In this document: positions 11,400 to 24,900 of the stretch, in pieces
How the letters are laid out: each line of letters starts with the position of its first letter
Position numbering within the stretch: the first letter of the stretch is position 1
Assembly (NCBI GenBank): GCA_963573305.1
Contig: OY754338.1
Span: forward strand, 48,015,531-48,079,530
Source of the DNA: Pyrrhosoma nymphula
Lineage: Eukaryota; Arthropoda; Insecta; Odonata; Coenagrionidae
Reading direction: 5' to 3'
DNA: 64,000 nucleotides
The notes under the pieces: model-generated
Databases searched by the model: none
What the model was told of the DNA's origin: nothing
Seen by the model: the letters and a program-made list of their open reading frames with translations, nothing else
Made by a program: the position numbers and the translations under genes

Positions 11400-13400
11400 T
11401 GAAAATTTGGGAAAGGAAATTAGATCAAGCGAGCGATATCCAGGAATAGTCAAACGTAATTAAGCAGCATTGTTCTGTGATTATTATGCAGTTTCTTATG
11501 CATTGCTTAATTAGGCTTATCAACTATGAGATGGCTTCGGAGACTCGAAACATTTTCTCTCTGATGATTAGTATAGCTTTATTGGATAGTGAGAAATACT
11601 AAGGTCTTTTTTTGAAGTCAAACAGACTTATGAGTGTTAACCATAATGGTGAAAAAAATAAAATGGGTATTGTTCCACACGTATCTATTTCACCGGTCAA
11701 TTTCAGCGGTTAAATGCAATTTTTAAAGTCAATGACGTACTAAAATTTAAAATCGATCGGTCAGATACATTTTCATGGAGGAGCCAAAGTTTAATTTATT
11801 CGCTATTACAGTTGACAAAACATACTTCCGCAAAGGTACGCCGGATTCAATTGTCTTATGAGTGTATTCTTTCTTGGAAAGATGAATATCAGTAAATTCT
11901 GTGGAAGAACCAAGATTTTGCATCAGATGGGACTTATGAAGATATTAAAGAATTAAAAAGGAACTAAACGATTTCTGGAGTACAGAAGAAAGTGAAAAGA
12001 ATTATACAAGCCTATCCTTTGTGGCAGATAATTCTTGATTACAAGGAAGGTTTCCATACTATAAAAAGATAATTTTTTCCGACTTATGTATCCTGAGAAT
12101 TTGAAATCAGTTTCCAATTTTATTCTAGCTTTTCTCTTTCGCGTTTATCGCATCCCCAGAATTTAAATTTACTTACTCTTAGACTCGTTGGTACTATCTG
12201 GTTTATCGTGAGCAATATTTAATTAAGTGTTTTTCTGATCGATAGGTAAATACTGAATGAGATATCGTATTGATGTTATTTTTAAACATTTCTGCATTTA
12301 CTATAATAGCGAATAAATGTACGCACGTGATTCATTTAGTCTGAGCAAGGCGAGCACCATTTTCCCTAGTTTACATTCACCATTGCTTACGTTTTCGTAC
12401 ATTGGATCAATAAACGTTTCACTGTTTAAGGAGGAGTTGACGCTATCGAGTAGATTAAGCCGGAGCATAGTGGGCTAAAATAAAAAAAACAGGGGAAGTT
12501 AAAAAAGACTTTTTTTCTAACCGAAAGTTGAGTCTTCACATGATCATTCACCATTGATTGATACATGGGATTATAAATGCCATTTGTTTCAGTTCTTACG
12601 CATTGACAATATATGGGGGTTCAGAGCTGACTAAGTTTAGCTTAAACGCCCGCTTTCGGAGTTCCCTGAAAATCTCCCGAATCAAGCTGCCGCTGAACCT
12701 CTTGCAGTTAAATTGCGGAAGAAAAATATATTTGATTTATAAATCAGCTTTTTCTTAATTTCTCCTAACATTGGTGTATTTCGGGAGACATTGGTTTTAG
12801 TCATTATTATTAATCTATGCAGTGAAATAATTTATTTACACGATATATTACGTCGGATTATTCTCACACGATATCTTAAAAAGCGGAGTACACGCGGTTT
12901 TGTGTTAAAATATATCATTATCAGCAAGGGACTTTGTTCCCAGTACAATGAAGTTGTTTTTATATCTATGGATAAAAGTATCTGATAAGTCATCAGTATC
13001 GTAGTTTTTGGCCGGGATATGTAATTATGCGCATTGGACGGTATTCGTACCCTTGTTCTGTTTGAACGAATGGTAAACAAATCGATTTGCCACTAGGACA
13101 TTAAATTAGTGAATTCTATGGTCCCATTCAAGCCATCCAAAAGGGCTCATTTGAGTGTGCTTATGAAGGAACACGGAAGAAGCACTCAACAAGTTGATCG
13201 TCTTTTCGTTAACTTAGGTAAAGAACATTTTCGGCATTAGAATATTTATTTAGACCCCGGCACACAATTTATTTCTATCCTAAATTAACTGTTTTGGCTA
13301 GATATTTAATCATCTTTAAAATTAAAAAAAACTTTTTTTGCTGAGAGTGGAGGCATAAAATTCAGATATAATTCAAATAGATAATTCAGATAATAAAATT
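11400..13400. other. No gene seen
   Basis: AT-rich spacer. ORFs at 12558-12985 overlap on both strands and show no family features. Confidence 0.45.
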
Positions 13401-13419
13401 CAGATAGCATAGTGTGTGT

Positions 13420-13745
13420 GGGTGTTTAAGAGAATGGAGAAAGTGTGGTGGACGGAAAGGAAGACAAACGCAGGAGTGCTTGGCATGGTGGGTTGCGAGA
13501 GGGAATCTTTGCAGTAGATTAGGGGAGACAGAGTGGGTGGTTGGATCAAGCAATGAGAGGCAAAGGGTTGCTCAACGCAATGATTAAGAGGAAGATATTT
13601 GGCAAGGGGAGAAGGGTAAGTAAGCGAATAGGTTTTATAGAAGGAATAAAGAGAGGTAGGACGTACACTGAGATGAAGAAAGGAATAGTGCAGGTAGGTA
13701 AGGTTTTCGTCTATAGTAATCTAGAAGATTACTCTCTTGAATGAA
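13420..13745 (+). mobile_element. LINE reverse-transcriptase C-terminal remnant
   Basis: Frames around 13430-13500 read MEKVWWTERKTNAGVLGMVG. The later frame contains MRGKGLLNAMIKRKIFGKG and RIGFIEGIKRGRTYTEMKK. This is the WxERxTNxEVL ... GHxMRGxGLLKxxIEGxxxGK ... GFxEGIxxGRTYxEMK signature of LINE tails. It is still easy to read but carries frameshifts and stops. It is only moderately decayed compared with the copies at 3.8 and 5.2 kb. Confidence 0.7.
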
Positions 13746-13759
13746 ATTTAAACCTACCT

Positions 13760-14470
13760 TAACCGGTTGATGGAAACGCTAATGAATGCAAATTTTTTTC
13801 TTCATAAATGTTTTGTTGTTTTTTCACTTTTATTTTATTATTACTAATAATTTTACTTTTCATACCAAAATTTAAGAAAATAAATACTTTTAAGTCCTCC
13901 TAAGCAAATATTGCTTGTTAGGAGGTGCTTATGCACCTGTGATGTATCTTAATAGACACAGTAAAAAAATACCGACACTTTAAATGGAAGAATAAAAAAA
14001 GTTTGTATTTATAAGTAAACTTTGAGAAGGGAAAGATCAAAGAATTGAGGGGTATGAAGAGGTATTTCTCACACTAAGTTGTCAATCGGAACTCATGTGG
14101 ACGATTAAACAGCGTTAATAACCATATGTAGGACATAAAATGAGCCTCGAGGATAAATGTGAACTACTTTAGATAGCTATTCTAGGGAAGTTAGAAGAAA
14201 GACGAGGCCCTGGTAGAATAACAACATCCTCGCATGCCGATCTTAGCCAAAAGTGGTATGGAGCAGCATCGGCGGAACTACTAAAGTGCATTAAGCGAAT
14301 CAGGAATCGCCGCGATGAGCCGCGATCAGGAACGTCCGGTCCGCATAAGGCAGGAGAGGATGAAGAGTATTGTTAACCGCCGAACAAAACAAATAATAAT
14401 TTTTTCTCCCAAAAATAAAAATATGCACATTATGTTTTTTCGAATGCGAAGTTAGGTACACTAAAAAGCC
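13760..14470. other. No gene seen
   Basis: AT-rich spacer between the LINE tail and the hairpin at 14475. No motif recognised. Confidence 0.4.
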
Positions 14471-14474
14471 AATA

Positions 14475-14519
14475 TAAGGTACCCTAAATACAAGCCAGGC
14501 TTGTATTTAGGGTACCTTA
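14475..14519. repeat. Perfect 22-bp-arm hairpin with one-base spacer
   Basis: The left arm 14475-14496 begins TAAGGTACCCTAAATAC. It is the exact reverse complement of the right arm 14498-14519, with a single A between. No T run or other terminator feature adjoins it. Confidence 0.9.
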
Positions 14520-15580
14520 AATTAATTTACAAGCATTGCAAGGATACATGTTTATAATCATCGAAAACATGAGAAAGATAACCCACTTATGTTGGTCGGT
14601 AACTGGGAGATAATTTAAATATGGTTACTAGAAGGAAAGACGAAAAACCTAATGATAACATTTTCATAATTATTCACGTCAATAGCCTTTGTTTACCTAT
14701 TCTAAGAAAACGATTTCAATTTCTTGTCTTAAATGCTATTCAATGTACAGTTCCATTATATACTTTTGCCCCCATACATGAAAGATCTTTTACGATGCAT
14801 TAACTTTGCTTTCGGCATTGGGACACAGTAACCTCGGTGAAGAATGAACAACCTATGGCTGTTATTTGTTAGTTGTGGTGCATTTCCACTTCATATATAA
14901 AATGTTTTAAGTACTTATCGCAATACATATTTCTCAGTGGGAGCTTAAAACTAATAAAAATTGGCGGGGAAAGTTCATGCAGATTTTTGTGTAACATTAA
15001 CTTCATTATTTTTTCTATACTCTTATAGCAGCCCCTTCTGTACTGTAATATGCCCCTCCCGAACAAATGAATATTCAAGTGAGCTAGGAAATAAAAGATA
15101 TACAAATACAGAGCGGGCATCTATTTCGAAAAAAATAGTTTTATCCTCAGATAAGGCCTAAATTCCTCAAACTGCTTGAGCGAAGAAGGGCAACTCTATC
15201 CTTTTGAATTAACAACTTATAAATGTACCTGCTCTTTTAACTTCTACGTCATAACTTTATTGCATTCCATTTAACGGAGTGTTTTAATGTATTTTTCGAG
15301 CATAGGTTTATTCCTCATTAATTTTCTTTTGGAAAGGAATCCTTGCGGGAGTAATAGCGTGGAAGACCTAGTTTCCACCAGCACTCCTTGGGATTTTTCG
15401 GGTGAAGCAAGCCACCAAACAAGGCAGAAGTAATTCGGTATTTATGTTTCTGCGAGCCGTTTTGTGGTTGCGAAGTACCCAGCGCACTTATTACTCCTGC
15501 TTTTACAAAAATAAATTGCCGTAGAGGTGGATATTACTCAGCGTTCCATTGGTACCACCAGCGTTCATCCAACGTTCCTC
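14520..15580. other. No gene seen
   Basis: Short opposing ORFs around 14.6-15.2 kb look like chance. No repeat ends recognised. Confidence 0.4.
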
Positions 15581-15592
15581 ATAGCTTTAAAT

Positions 15593-15887
15593 CAGTGTTT
15601 CCCAAAATTTTCGAGCTCCACAAATCCATCCCAAATGCCCCTTAACCGTTAGCTGTAAATCATAGACTACATAAATAAATCAGGAAGCCCATAAAAATAA
15701 AGTTAAAACAATTGTGATTAAACTGATTTTTAGTTCAAATAAAATAGATAGAAAGTCTATTCATCCCCGGATATGCGCATGTATAATATCGTTCGGCCAG
15801 GACCCTACCTTTCTATTGTTTCTTTTCGCCCACCTAGATTAAAGCACCGCCGCAATGTTTGGTAGCACCAACTTATGGGAGCCACTG
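15593..15887. mobile_element. hAT-type MITE
   Basis: The left end reads CAGTGTTTCCCAAA and the right end, reverse-complemented, reads CAGTGGCTCCCATAAG. This CAGTG start is typical of hAT elements. The flanking octamers CTTTAAAT (15585-15592) and CTGTAAAT (15888-15895) match at 7 of 8 bases, as expected of an aged 8-bp target duplication. At 295 bp it has no coding capacity. Confidence 0.65.
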
Positions 15888-15899
15888 CTGTAAATTATA

Positions 15900-18800
15900 T
15901 TTCATAGAACATTTAAACAATTAGGAATTTTTTTTACTTACAATTCAGTATTGATAATAGAGATTGAGATAATCATATGTCATATGAGAGTTCGTTCTGA
16001 GTGTCAATGTAATGGGTAACTGTGCAGTGCAAATAATTGAAATACGATAAGGTGTTTAAAATTAAAATTTCTGCTTTATTTTAATTACTTTATAAAATGC
16101 GCTTTTGATGTCACTTCTCTGGATGAAAAGAATCTGAAACTAAATGCATTCAATATCAGAGCAATTCAAATTAGGTATTAAGCTAAAATCCTATCCTTTT
16201 TTAAGAAACCAAATGTAATCTGGATCAATCTGCTTAGTTCTTTAAACGACAAAATACTATCGCCGGAGTGCTCAAAATATTGCTGTTAGCCTAACGTAAT
16301 TTCTTTAATAACTTTTCAATAGATAAATTTTTGTAAACATCGGTCATAGAATGTTTTCAATATCAATACTAAAGTATTTTTCTATGGCCTATTATTGATC
16401 ATAAGTATTTTCTCTGATCAAAAATATTAAATATTTTAATTCTGATTTAACATTTTGCAAACACAACAAAGTATAATTTAATTTCAGTCTTTATTTTTAC
16501 TATTCTTTCATTTACAGGAATTTATTAGAGATAATTATTTCATGTCAAATCTTATTATTTATTCTTTCAGATTTGCAGAGAAAATTTATTCTTACAGATT
16601 TTATTAAAATATTCTCCATAAGATGATGTGTGTATCTAACTCGTGTGAAGCATTCACCAGATTTCAAAGATGAAACTCTAATGAGTTTCGAATGTCGATT
16701 TCAAATACAGGAAGATATAAGTCAAGGCATCATGTAATTGGTTTAAAACTGTTCTTTGGTTCCAATCTTCGGAAAAAATACCTTTGAACTTAATAATCAC
16801 ATCACCGTTGTGGATTCCGTTCCAAATTAACAGGGAAAGATTTCCTGCTGAGATTCATCACTCAGCCGCAGCGGTGGTAAATCAACGTTGTGATTTCATC
16901 TTCATGTTTAAAGTGAGACGGATTGTCAGAGCCTCAGATCGCACGCTGTTTCTCTCTCCACTAACTAGTTTTGTCGGTCACTAAAGGATCTGTGTTTGAT
17001 TGATCCAGCAATCATTTTTTACAAGGGTTTGGAGAAAATCCATACGATTTCCTTATTAATGTCTCTAGCGGACTGTTTGCGGACTCCCCTTCAAGGAGAA
17101 AATTCATGGCAGGTAACATGAATTTAATAAAAAAGGAAGGGGAAAATATCACAATTAAAATACTTTAAAAATAGTCAAATACCTCTTTATTTGTTTACAA
17201 TATTGGGTGGAAGTGTGCTACTGGGAGCGCGCTATTGTGGCCGGGACTCTTTCATTAGCTGTTGCTGCAGCTCGTTAAATTTGTTATAAGCAGCTACAAA
17301 CATTTCTATTGCGTGTACCTATTTTCAATTACATTTCCAGATCACTGACAACTCACTACGTGATAGAATATCGCCACAGCATGTCTCTGTGCGAAGGATC
17401 ATTCGTACCATTTTTCAATAGCAGCCTTTTTTCCCTTGTTTATTTCTAATAATTATATCGAAAAATCGTTTTTTTCTGTTCTTTACGATATTGTGAAAAA
17501 ACTATAGAATTTAGAGATGTTGGGCAGATGAATTGTAAGTGATGAACAGATGTAAAAAATGAGATGTTTTAAATTAAAATTGGTATATCAACAAAAACGT
17601 TATTGCAAAAGTAATTGGATAATCAGAATTTTTTATAATTGCTTATAACTTTTGAAATAATTCTTAAAACTTCACATAAACTCTCCAATATTTTGATTTT
17701 TCATGTATGTACTATAAAAATGTGCAAAAGATTGGTTCGGTCGGTCAAGTAGTGTTTACAAAATTCTATTTGTTTATCCTGTTTTCATTAAAACGTGCCA
17801 TTTTTAATTTGCACTACAATTGGCTGGGTAACGACTAAAACATTTTTCATGGTCTTATTCTCCTCGTCAAGCGTCAAAGTGTCTATTTTAAAAAAATGGA
17901 AATGTTTTGCAATTTATTTATAAAAATCGCTTAAGAACAAAGTGCAATTTTTTAGCTAATAAACAATTAGAATATCTCCGTTGTATTTAACTTTATAATT
18001 TTATGAAGCGTACCATTCAAAATCTAGCTAAAAACTAAACTTAAAAATAAAGAAAAACTTTCTACGACCAATTGGACCGGAATAGCTATTCTTTTTCTTT
18101 TAATCACAGAGAAATTGTTTATAAACATTAAACGTTGAAATGTTCAAAGTTCATAAATGAATATCGAATCTTTGTAATACAATGTAATTGTGTTTGATTC
18201 ATGTAAAGTTAACATCTCACGAGCCGATTAAAATAAGTATTTGCGCTGGAAGCTTGTCGGAGGGTCGTGGTGGAGATAGCTTTTTTCTCGTCTAGTAAAA
18301 CCGAATCTTCAAATGGGAACGCAATTGAAGAATGTGCACTATGTCGGCTGCTAGATATCGGAGAACCTTCATTTTTGTTTTGATTTGGGGTAGCTCGCCA
18401 AGAAAATAGCTTATTTTCATACTTGTAAACCCACCCCCAACCCCAAAAGATTTTATATTTATTTTAAATCATTTTTATTGCAAAATTATTTTTCGATATA
18501 ATTGTTTGAAAAAAAAACAATGACGAACCACAACTTTCTTGGCCCACGAGATGAGAAATCTTTTATATTAGCTTCCCCAAGACATTTGCACAAAAAAATC
18601 GCGGCCAGTACCTACTTTTTCATTTCGAAACATTTTATTGCTTAGACTAATACATATGTATAATTACAATATGTAAAAAGAATTACGTTTTCTCAAATTA
18701 TTCAAAATTTCATGGTCCACGTTCGCAAAGAACTTCTCTTATGGGATAGCCTGCGTCAGCATTAAAAAAACGATCATTCTCCGTTGCCGGAGGCCTCCTC

Positions 18801-21700
18801 AGCGCTAATGAGAAGCTTTTTCTTTCAAAATCTGATACTGTTAGTACTTAATTAACAACTTTTTTTCTCAATTGTCTCAGTTTCAGATTCATAAAAAGCC
18901 AACCCCAATAGTATCCATTATGCCTGTACTACATCAGCCACTTAATGGTGCCTTAAATAACTCCTCCAGTTAACGTGCTGATGTAGAAGATGTCAAGGCA
19001 GTTTAGGTGAGAGCTTTCGCACCTTGAGTTAAAGTGAGCGAAGTAATTTTCTCTTCAATATTGCCATCGTGTGTCATATATGTTGAACTCGCTGGAACGT
19101 TTACTCTTGTCTCCCTTCGTAGCTAGAGTTATATGTATACATATGCTTTATTAAAGGAATAAACCAAAAATGTAAGCTGAATCCATAAACAATGTCTCAC
19201 TCCTGTATTCAGCGATCTTGAGAGCAACATGACGATCATCCCTCTCCTGTGTCTTGTCTGTAACTTAAAAATTAGAGCTCATATCCTTTATTCTGAATAT
19301 GTTCTAGTAATACTTGAAATTTCGCAAGTCTACCGGTAGATGCATTTTCTTCCATCTAAAGAGTTTGTGAGGAAATATTGATTATATAATGGAACGAAAA
19401 ATTTAAATGAAAAAAAAAGATTATATCTAATTCATTGAAAAAAAAACGGGATTTAATTGTTTCTACGTTAAATTCATCCGTGCCTAAAAATCTGTCTCTC
19501 TAATACCAAAATTCTCTAATTCTTCCCTTAAAAATTCAGCTTGTCATGCGCTTGGATCTTATCATTTGTTCAGAGATTCTTCATGGGTGGCGCTGCCTTC
19601 AGTTTAAAGCAAAGCGATATTTATTTAAATGTATATTTTAATAATATACCTTTAAAGAAAGCTGTAATGTCTACAAGGTATCAAGGAAACTTTTCTCTAA
19701 TTTCAAGGACGACATTTATGGAGCTTAATTGTGAGCGCACCTTTATTATATTGGCATATTTTTCACTTACAATGACAATTTTGCTATGCAACCTTCGTGG
19801 TTTCAAGGATCAATTCCTTGTCTGGCAGATTAAAAGAGAAAATTCCATTCTCTTCAAAAATCGACTCATGCTCCTTTTGGGTAACAAGCGTTGTTTTTTA
19901 ATGAGCCGGCCTTGAACGCGTTAATGGATCGAATGAATTTCATCGGAGCCTCCGAATGGGTGGGTGAAAGATAAAAATAAAGAAGAAAGGAGATATCCTT
20001 CGCTCGATATCGTGTGTCCGCATCGAATAACACATCCTCATTTCACGTCTCTGGCGTAAGATAGGTTTTCATTTTTATTTTTGTTTTTTGTTTTCGCAGA
20101 AAGGTGAAAAGAAGAGGTAGAGGGTGGGGTTTCACGAGAAAAAAATGAAAGAGAAAGAACAAGAGTTGAGGAAGAGAAGGAAATGTCAGAAATATTGAGA
20201 GGAGGAAAAGGGTGTGTAAGGAAATAAGGGAAAAGGGGGAAAAACCGTAAACCCCATTCTTTCATTCTGGAGGAATAAAAAGGAATGGAATCAATTCAAT
20301 CAGGAAAAATATAAAAACGTATAGAATGAGAGAATCAATCAGCCTTTTTTTGCGGGGGGCGGGTGTGGAGGAGGACGGATGAATATCTATAATATGCTTT
20401 GCGGAGCGGAGAGAGCTGACTTCGAGCGAATGGTTTTGCTCAAGGCGAGTGAGTTACGAATGAAATCGATTCCAGGAGATGTTTATTTCATCGGTGAGAA
20501 CAACTTCGGCGGTGTTGGGTTCAGGTTGTGGTCTGCAAATGCTAATGACACCGCATCGTGTCTTGGACTGCAGTACCCTATCCTGAGCGGAGAAAAATCC
20601 TCGGTACCCTTCATCTGCATGCGTGATGAACTTATTAATGATCAGTGGAAACTTAAGCTACTAAATATTTAAACTGTTTTCCCTCCCTCCCTCCCTCCCT
20701 AAATGTCCCTCCTACTCCGCCATTGGTAATTTATCCTTCCTTTTTCAGCTCTGAGAATCTATTTCATTTTCTTTATTAAGTAATGGTGTAAGATTAACTC
20801 TATCATAAAATCAAACGGTTGAAAATCTAGTATTTTAGACCATTATTGCAATTGATACGTACACCATAATTCATAGGAATCAGCATATGTAAATGGATGA
20901 CGATACTGCCTTGTCGCATCCTAAATTTTGAGGGAAAAACATTGTTCATCTTATAACTATGTATTCTTGGGTGAAATAGCTCTGGAGAAAGATTTATCTC
21001 TTATACTATTTGTAAAATTGTTTTGTATATCTGGGCCATAATTCGGTTAAATTCACATGATGGAAGCACTACAGTATGTGAACATCTGAGACTTCAAAAA
21101 TATACATAAATTTCTATCACGTTTCGCAGTAGTTGGCAAAATAAATATATGGAGAAAATACACCGTCATGTTCAATTTGGAATCTTTGTTGGAACACGAG
21201 GAGGGTTATTGATCCGTATTGGTTACTAAGGTTGATACTCATGTCAGACGGAAATGTATGTAATTGACCCCATTGTTATTCGGAAATTCTGGCTTTTTGT
21301 GGCAATAACTGACGATACTATCCAACTCAGAGATTTTCAGTTTTCTTTTATTCTAAATGAAGATAGTGTAAATATTTATAAGCAAAGTATTTCATAATAA
21401 TATATTTCAATCATAAGAGCTATTAACTGCTATATTCAAAGTTCTGATGAAATAGCAGGTTGTTAGGCATTTTATTTGATACATAATATCATGGTTCTAA
21501 TTTAAACATACCTAATGTATTCTTTGTGTGGTATTAACAAGAGCTACAATGTAATAAGCCTCTATTTAGCGTTCAAATAACTGCAGAAGTGGCGGCGCAG
21601 TAACTTTTAAGGATTCAATCCAATCGTTGCCGTGATAACAAAAATATTTGTTATTCACAGTGAAAATAATACGCAAGGACTGTTAATCATACCCAAATAT
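15900..21700. other. Long stretch without a supported gene
   Basis: AT-rich spacer. It contains a possible terminal mini-exon at 17232-17318 (minus; see findings), a 124-codon ORF at 19541-19915 and a 97-codon ORF at 20379-20672, neither with recognisable domains. A purine-rich tract lies at about 20095-20250 and a (CCCT)5 microsatellite at 20681-20700. Confidence 0.45.
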
Positions 21701-21720
21701 TCCACTGTGTATTCCATGGA

Positions 21721-21770
21721 GGCTATTAGGAGCTAGATATTGGGTTTGGGTACGAATCCCAGACTAGGTG
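21721..21770 (+). mobile_element. SINE head fragment (tRNA-like B-box)
   Basis: The segment contains GGGTACGAATCCCAGACTAG, a B-box-like T-arm closely matching the SINE copies near 30.6-31.0 kb. The A-box half is poorly preserved and the body is not recognisable. Confidence 0.4.
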
Positions 21771-21949
21771 ACTAATTTTTTCACCATGAATTATCCACCA
21801 TTGTCCATGTAGCGTCTCTAGTCTTGTGTGACAACGAATAATGTAATTATACGACATGTTCTTTTGTCTCTTTTCCTTCAGATGTTCATAAATGCAATAC
21901 CAATGTAAAAAAATAGAAAAAAAATTAATCAGCCAAAATTTCGGAAATG

Positions 21950-24900
21950 AATGGAAATCCCGCATTACGCCTTGCGGAGCACAAACTCGAATTCATGAGT
22001 ACGGTTTCGCCCCGAAGGACAAGTGAATTAGGAATGGATTCATTCGATGGGTGGGCGGAGCGCGTTGCTCTTTTGTTATTTCCTCGTCCTCCCGCACGGA
22101 AACAAAAGGGAAAAATGGCAGAAGGGTTCCTACCCTCCGGGGTTGATTGGGATCAGGAGGAAACGGGGAAGGAGAATGTGGACGAATTGGTTGTGTGACG
22201 AGAGAGAAAGAAAGGGTAAGAGCAAAGGAGGAAAACATTGAGTGGTGAGATGGAGAAAAAAAAGATTGCTAAGTGGCGTGGAGTTTGTGTTTGTGTGGGG
22301 GGGGCACAATACGATGAAGGACGGCGAATGTAGTGCAATGGGGTGAAATTACGGTAAAGAGGAAAGAGACCGGTGTGTACGGTTTCAGCGTGAAGTTGGA
22401 GCGTTGAACGTGGCTGCGGACGTCTTCATTGTGACGGTATTGAGACCCTTTTGTTCGTCGTTTTCTAAAGCTTGGAGTCGTGTAACATGGAAAACTTGAG
22501 CTTTTGTGAAAGCAAATGTCGTGAAAGGTAGAATTTTTCCAATTGATGGCCAAAGGTTTTTAAAAGATTTCATGCTCCCTGCTATTGATTGACTTAATAT
22601 TTCAAGCTGCAAAACGTAGTAAATATTTCTTCTTTCATATCTTTGCCCAACGTCTTCATCTTAAGGCGGTCGATTCGATTTTTTCTATGCACTAAGTTGG
22701 GTGAAACTTTGCATACGTATTTGTATTAGCGATATCGAAGGATGAAATTGAAAAATTAGCATTTTATTGACTTGGTTGTTCGCAATACTATTTTAACCCG
22801 TAACATTATTACAAATGAAATTTAAAACGTAATAATTCGATTATATCTGTGCAGACATTCTTGTAAACGTGAATTAGTGCCCTCATTTTTGTTATAGTTG
22901 TTGCTATCGAATTTCACGATTCCAAGCCGAGTCAAGGTTTAAAATAAATCCTTTTTAATTAAATATTCGCCTACATTCCGAATACCGTGCCGAAAAATCA
23001 AGTCACAACATTCCTTAATAAAGGAAAAAATGTAAAAATATAATTCTAGTATCATTTCCTTTTCCGCATGCATGGTGAGTTTCACCGGATGAACTGACGC
23101 ACTAAAATATAATGTGGTCCGTGTACTTTTTCAATATGCTTGAAAAATATTTTAAAAATCTCTCAATGACCCGCGGTACCCACGAGTGACCCGCCACCAT
23201 AAGATCTGTCCTGTTCCCTGGCCAAATTTCGGTTATATGAGAGGTGATGGTTAGTAAGCACTAACATGTATACCTTAATTAAAAGGGAAGGACTAATAAA
23301 ATGATCACATTATGTTGCATGGGTTATTAAAGCGTAGAAAAATAAGTACGAGATGAGTAAAGGGTGGGAAAGTAAGTATTGGAGGACCACAAATAATGAG
23401 GGGAATTAATAATAGCCTTATCTTCAAACAAGTATGAAAGGATGAGAGATGACGATGAAGGAACTAGCAGCCTGCATGCTATATTTATAAGAAATTAGAA
23501 GATGGAGATATCCGAAGAGAGAATACAGCTTAGGGGATAACATTGGTTTGTAGGAAAGGTTTACTAAATTTCAAAATGAGATTTTAATTTTTATTCAAGA
23601 GGAACGTTAAGAGTTATCCCTGTAATTAAAGTAGACAGATGTTGACAAGTAAATTAAATTAAAGATTAATCCAAATTTTCAGTAGAAGCAGAGTTATTAT
23701 GCTTGGACTTCTAGCCTTGCGAAACGTGGAACTTTGAAATTCATTCATGTGAACTTCAGGCTGATGAACTTGTTCACCTGGATGACTGAAATGAATGCAT
23801 AGTAGTCTATTTCCTGTGCTTCTATTGACAGTTGGATCAATATGTAATTATGCTATCCTTGTATTTTCGAAAACTTATCAAAAGAGGTAAACGGCAAATT
23901 TTTATGAGTCAGTTCTTTAAATTTTGTTTTGCTTAATCTTTTTATATTATCGCGTGCTTCTGTGAGCCACCGAAGGGGCATGTGGCCGGAGGTATTAGTA
24001 CACCAGCAATTCAAATTAGACTAATAGGGAAAATAGAGAGGGAGAGGATAGAGGTGAAATGCTTGTTAGCGACATTTCAAGTTCAATTCGCGAAAAAAAT
24101 TATGTGAAAAGGCATGATGTTGCTCATATCTAACTCGGAAAATCGCCAGAATAAATTTACGTGAGAGTAATTTTAGGCTAGAACCACTTTACAGTCAAAG
24201 AAATTCTTATTTCCTCAATCATATATTTCTCTATTTCTTGTCTATAATTGCATTTTCTTTCTTCCAGGCTCAGTCATCTTCCTCCCTTCAAGATTTCATT
24301 TTAAAATTCTTATGATATTTATAAGTCGATTTCTTATACCGAAGAAGTAGGTTTTAATCGTTTTAATTAATAGATTTGATCAATCTTAGTTTTGTGTACC
24401 TTGGTAATTTAGACGCTCATTCTTATTTGATCCTACACGAGTAATTGTTTTGAAAACCTTTCTTTTATTTCGAGTATGTTACCCTTCTTTTTACGTCTCT
24501 TTCAGTCAAGTGACTTAATTTTGTTGAACATACCATTGCATCATCAAAACCGTTCATCTATCTCCGTTTTAGCTGCTAATACTTTTCCCTACTGATCCTT
24601 TGTCAACTCTACATTCTTCTTCACTGACACATATGTGTCTAACTCTAGACACGTTAATTGTTCTTTGCATAACTAATTTTGAGCAAATTCATTCCGATGC
24701 TGTCGGTTTGCTAGTCACTTTTCTTAAGGCCCTTGTCGGGCCTAGCCGGTAAGCATATCGTGCGTTGTACCCAAATGCGCGGCAGGAATTATAGCGGAAG
24801 ACATTCAGTGTCGAGACACAGACGTTGAGGGGATTATGGCGAGACCATCTGTTTCAAGTCGTTCATTTTATTCTTAAAATTAAATTTCTCGTTACATGCC

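Noticed and set aside
19541..19915. 124-codon plus-strand ORF
   Set aside because: No domain, signal peptide or promoter context is convincing, and AT-rich sequence yields ORFs of this length by chance. No splice-supported neighbours were seen.
20379..20672. 97-codon plus-strand ORF with fairly even composition
   Set aside because: Not recognised as any family. There is no promoter or poly(A) context and only a weak internal donor-like GGTGAGAA. Not enough to call a gene.
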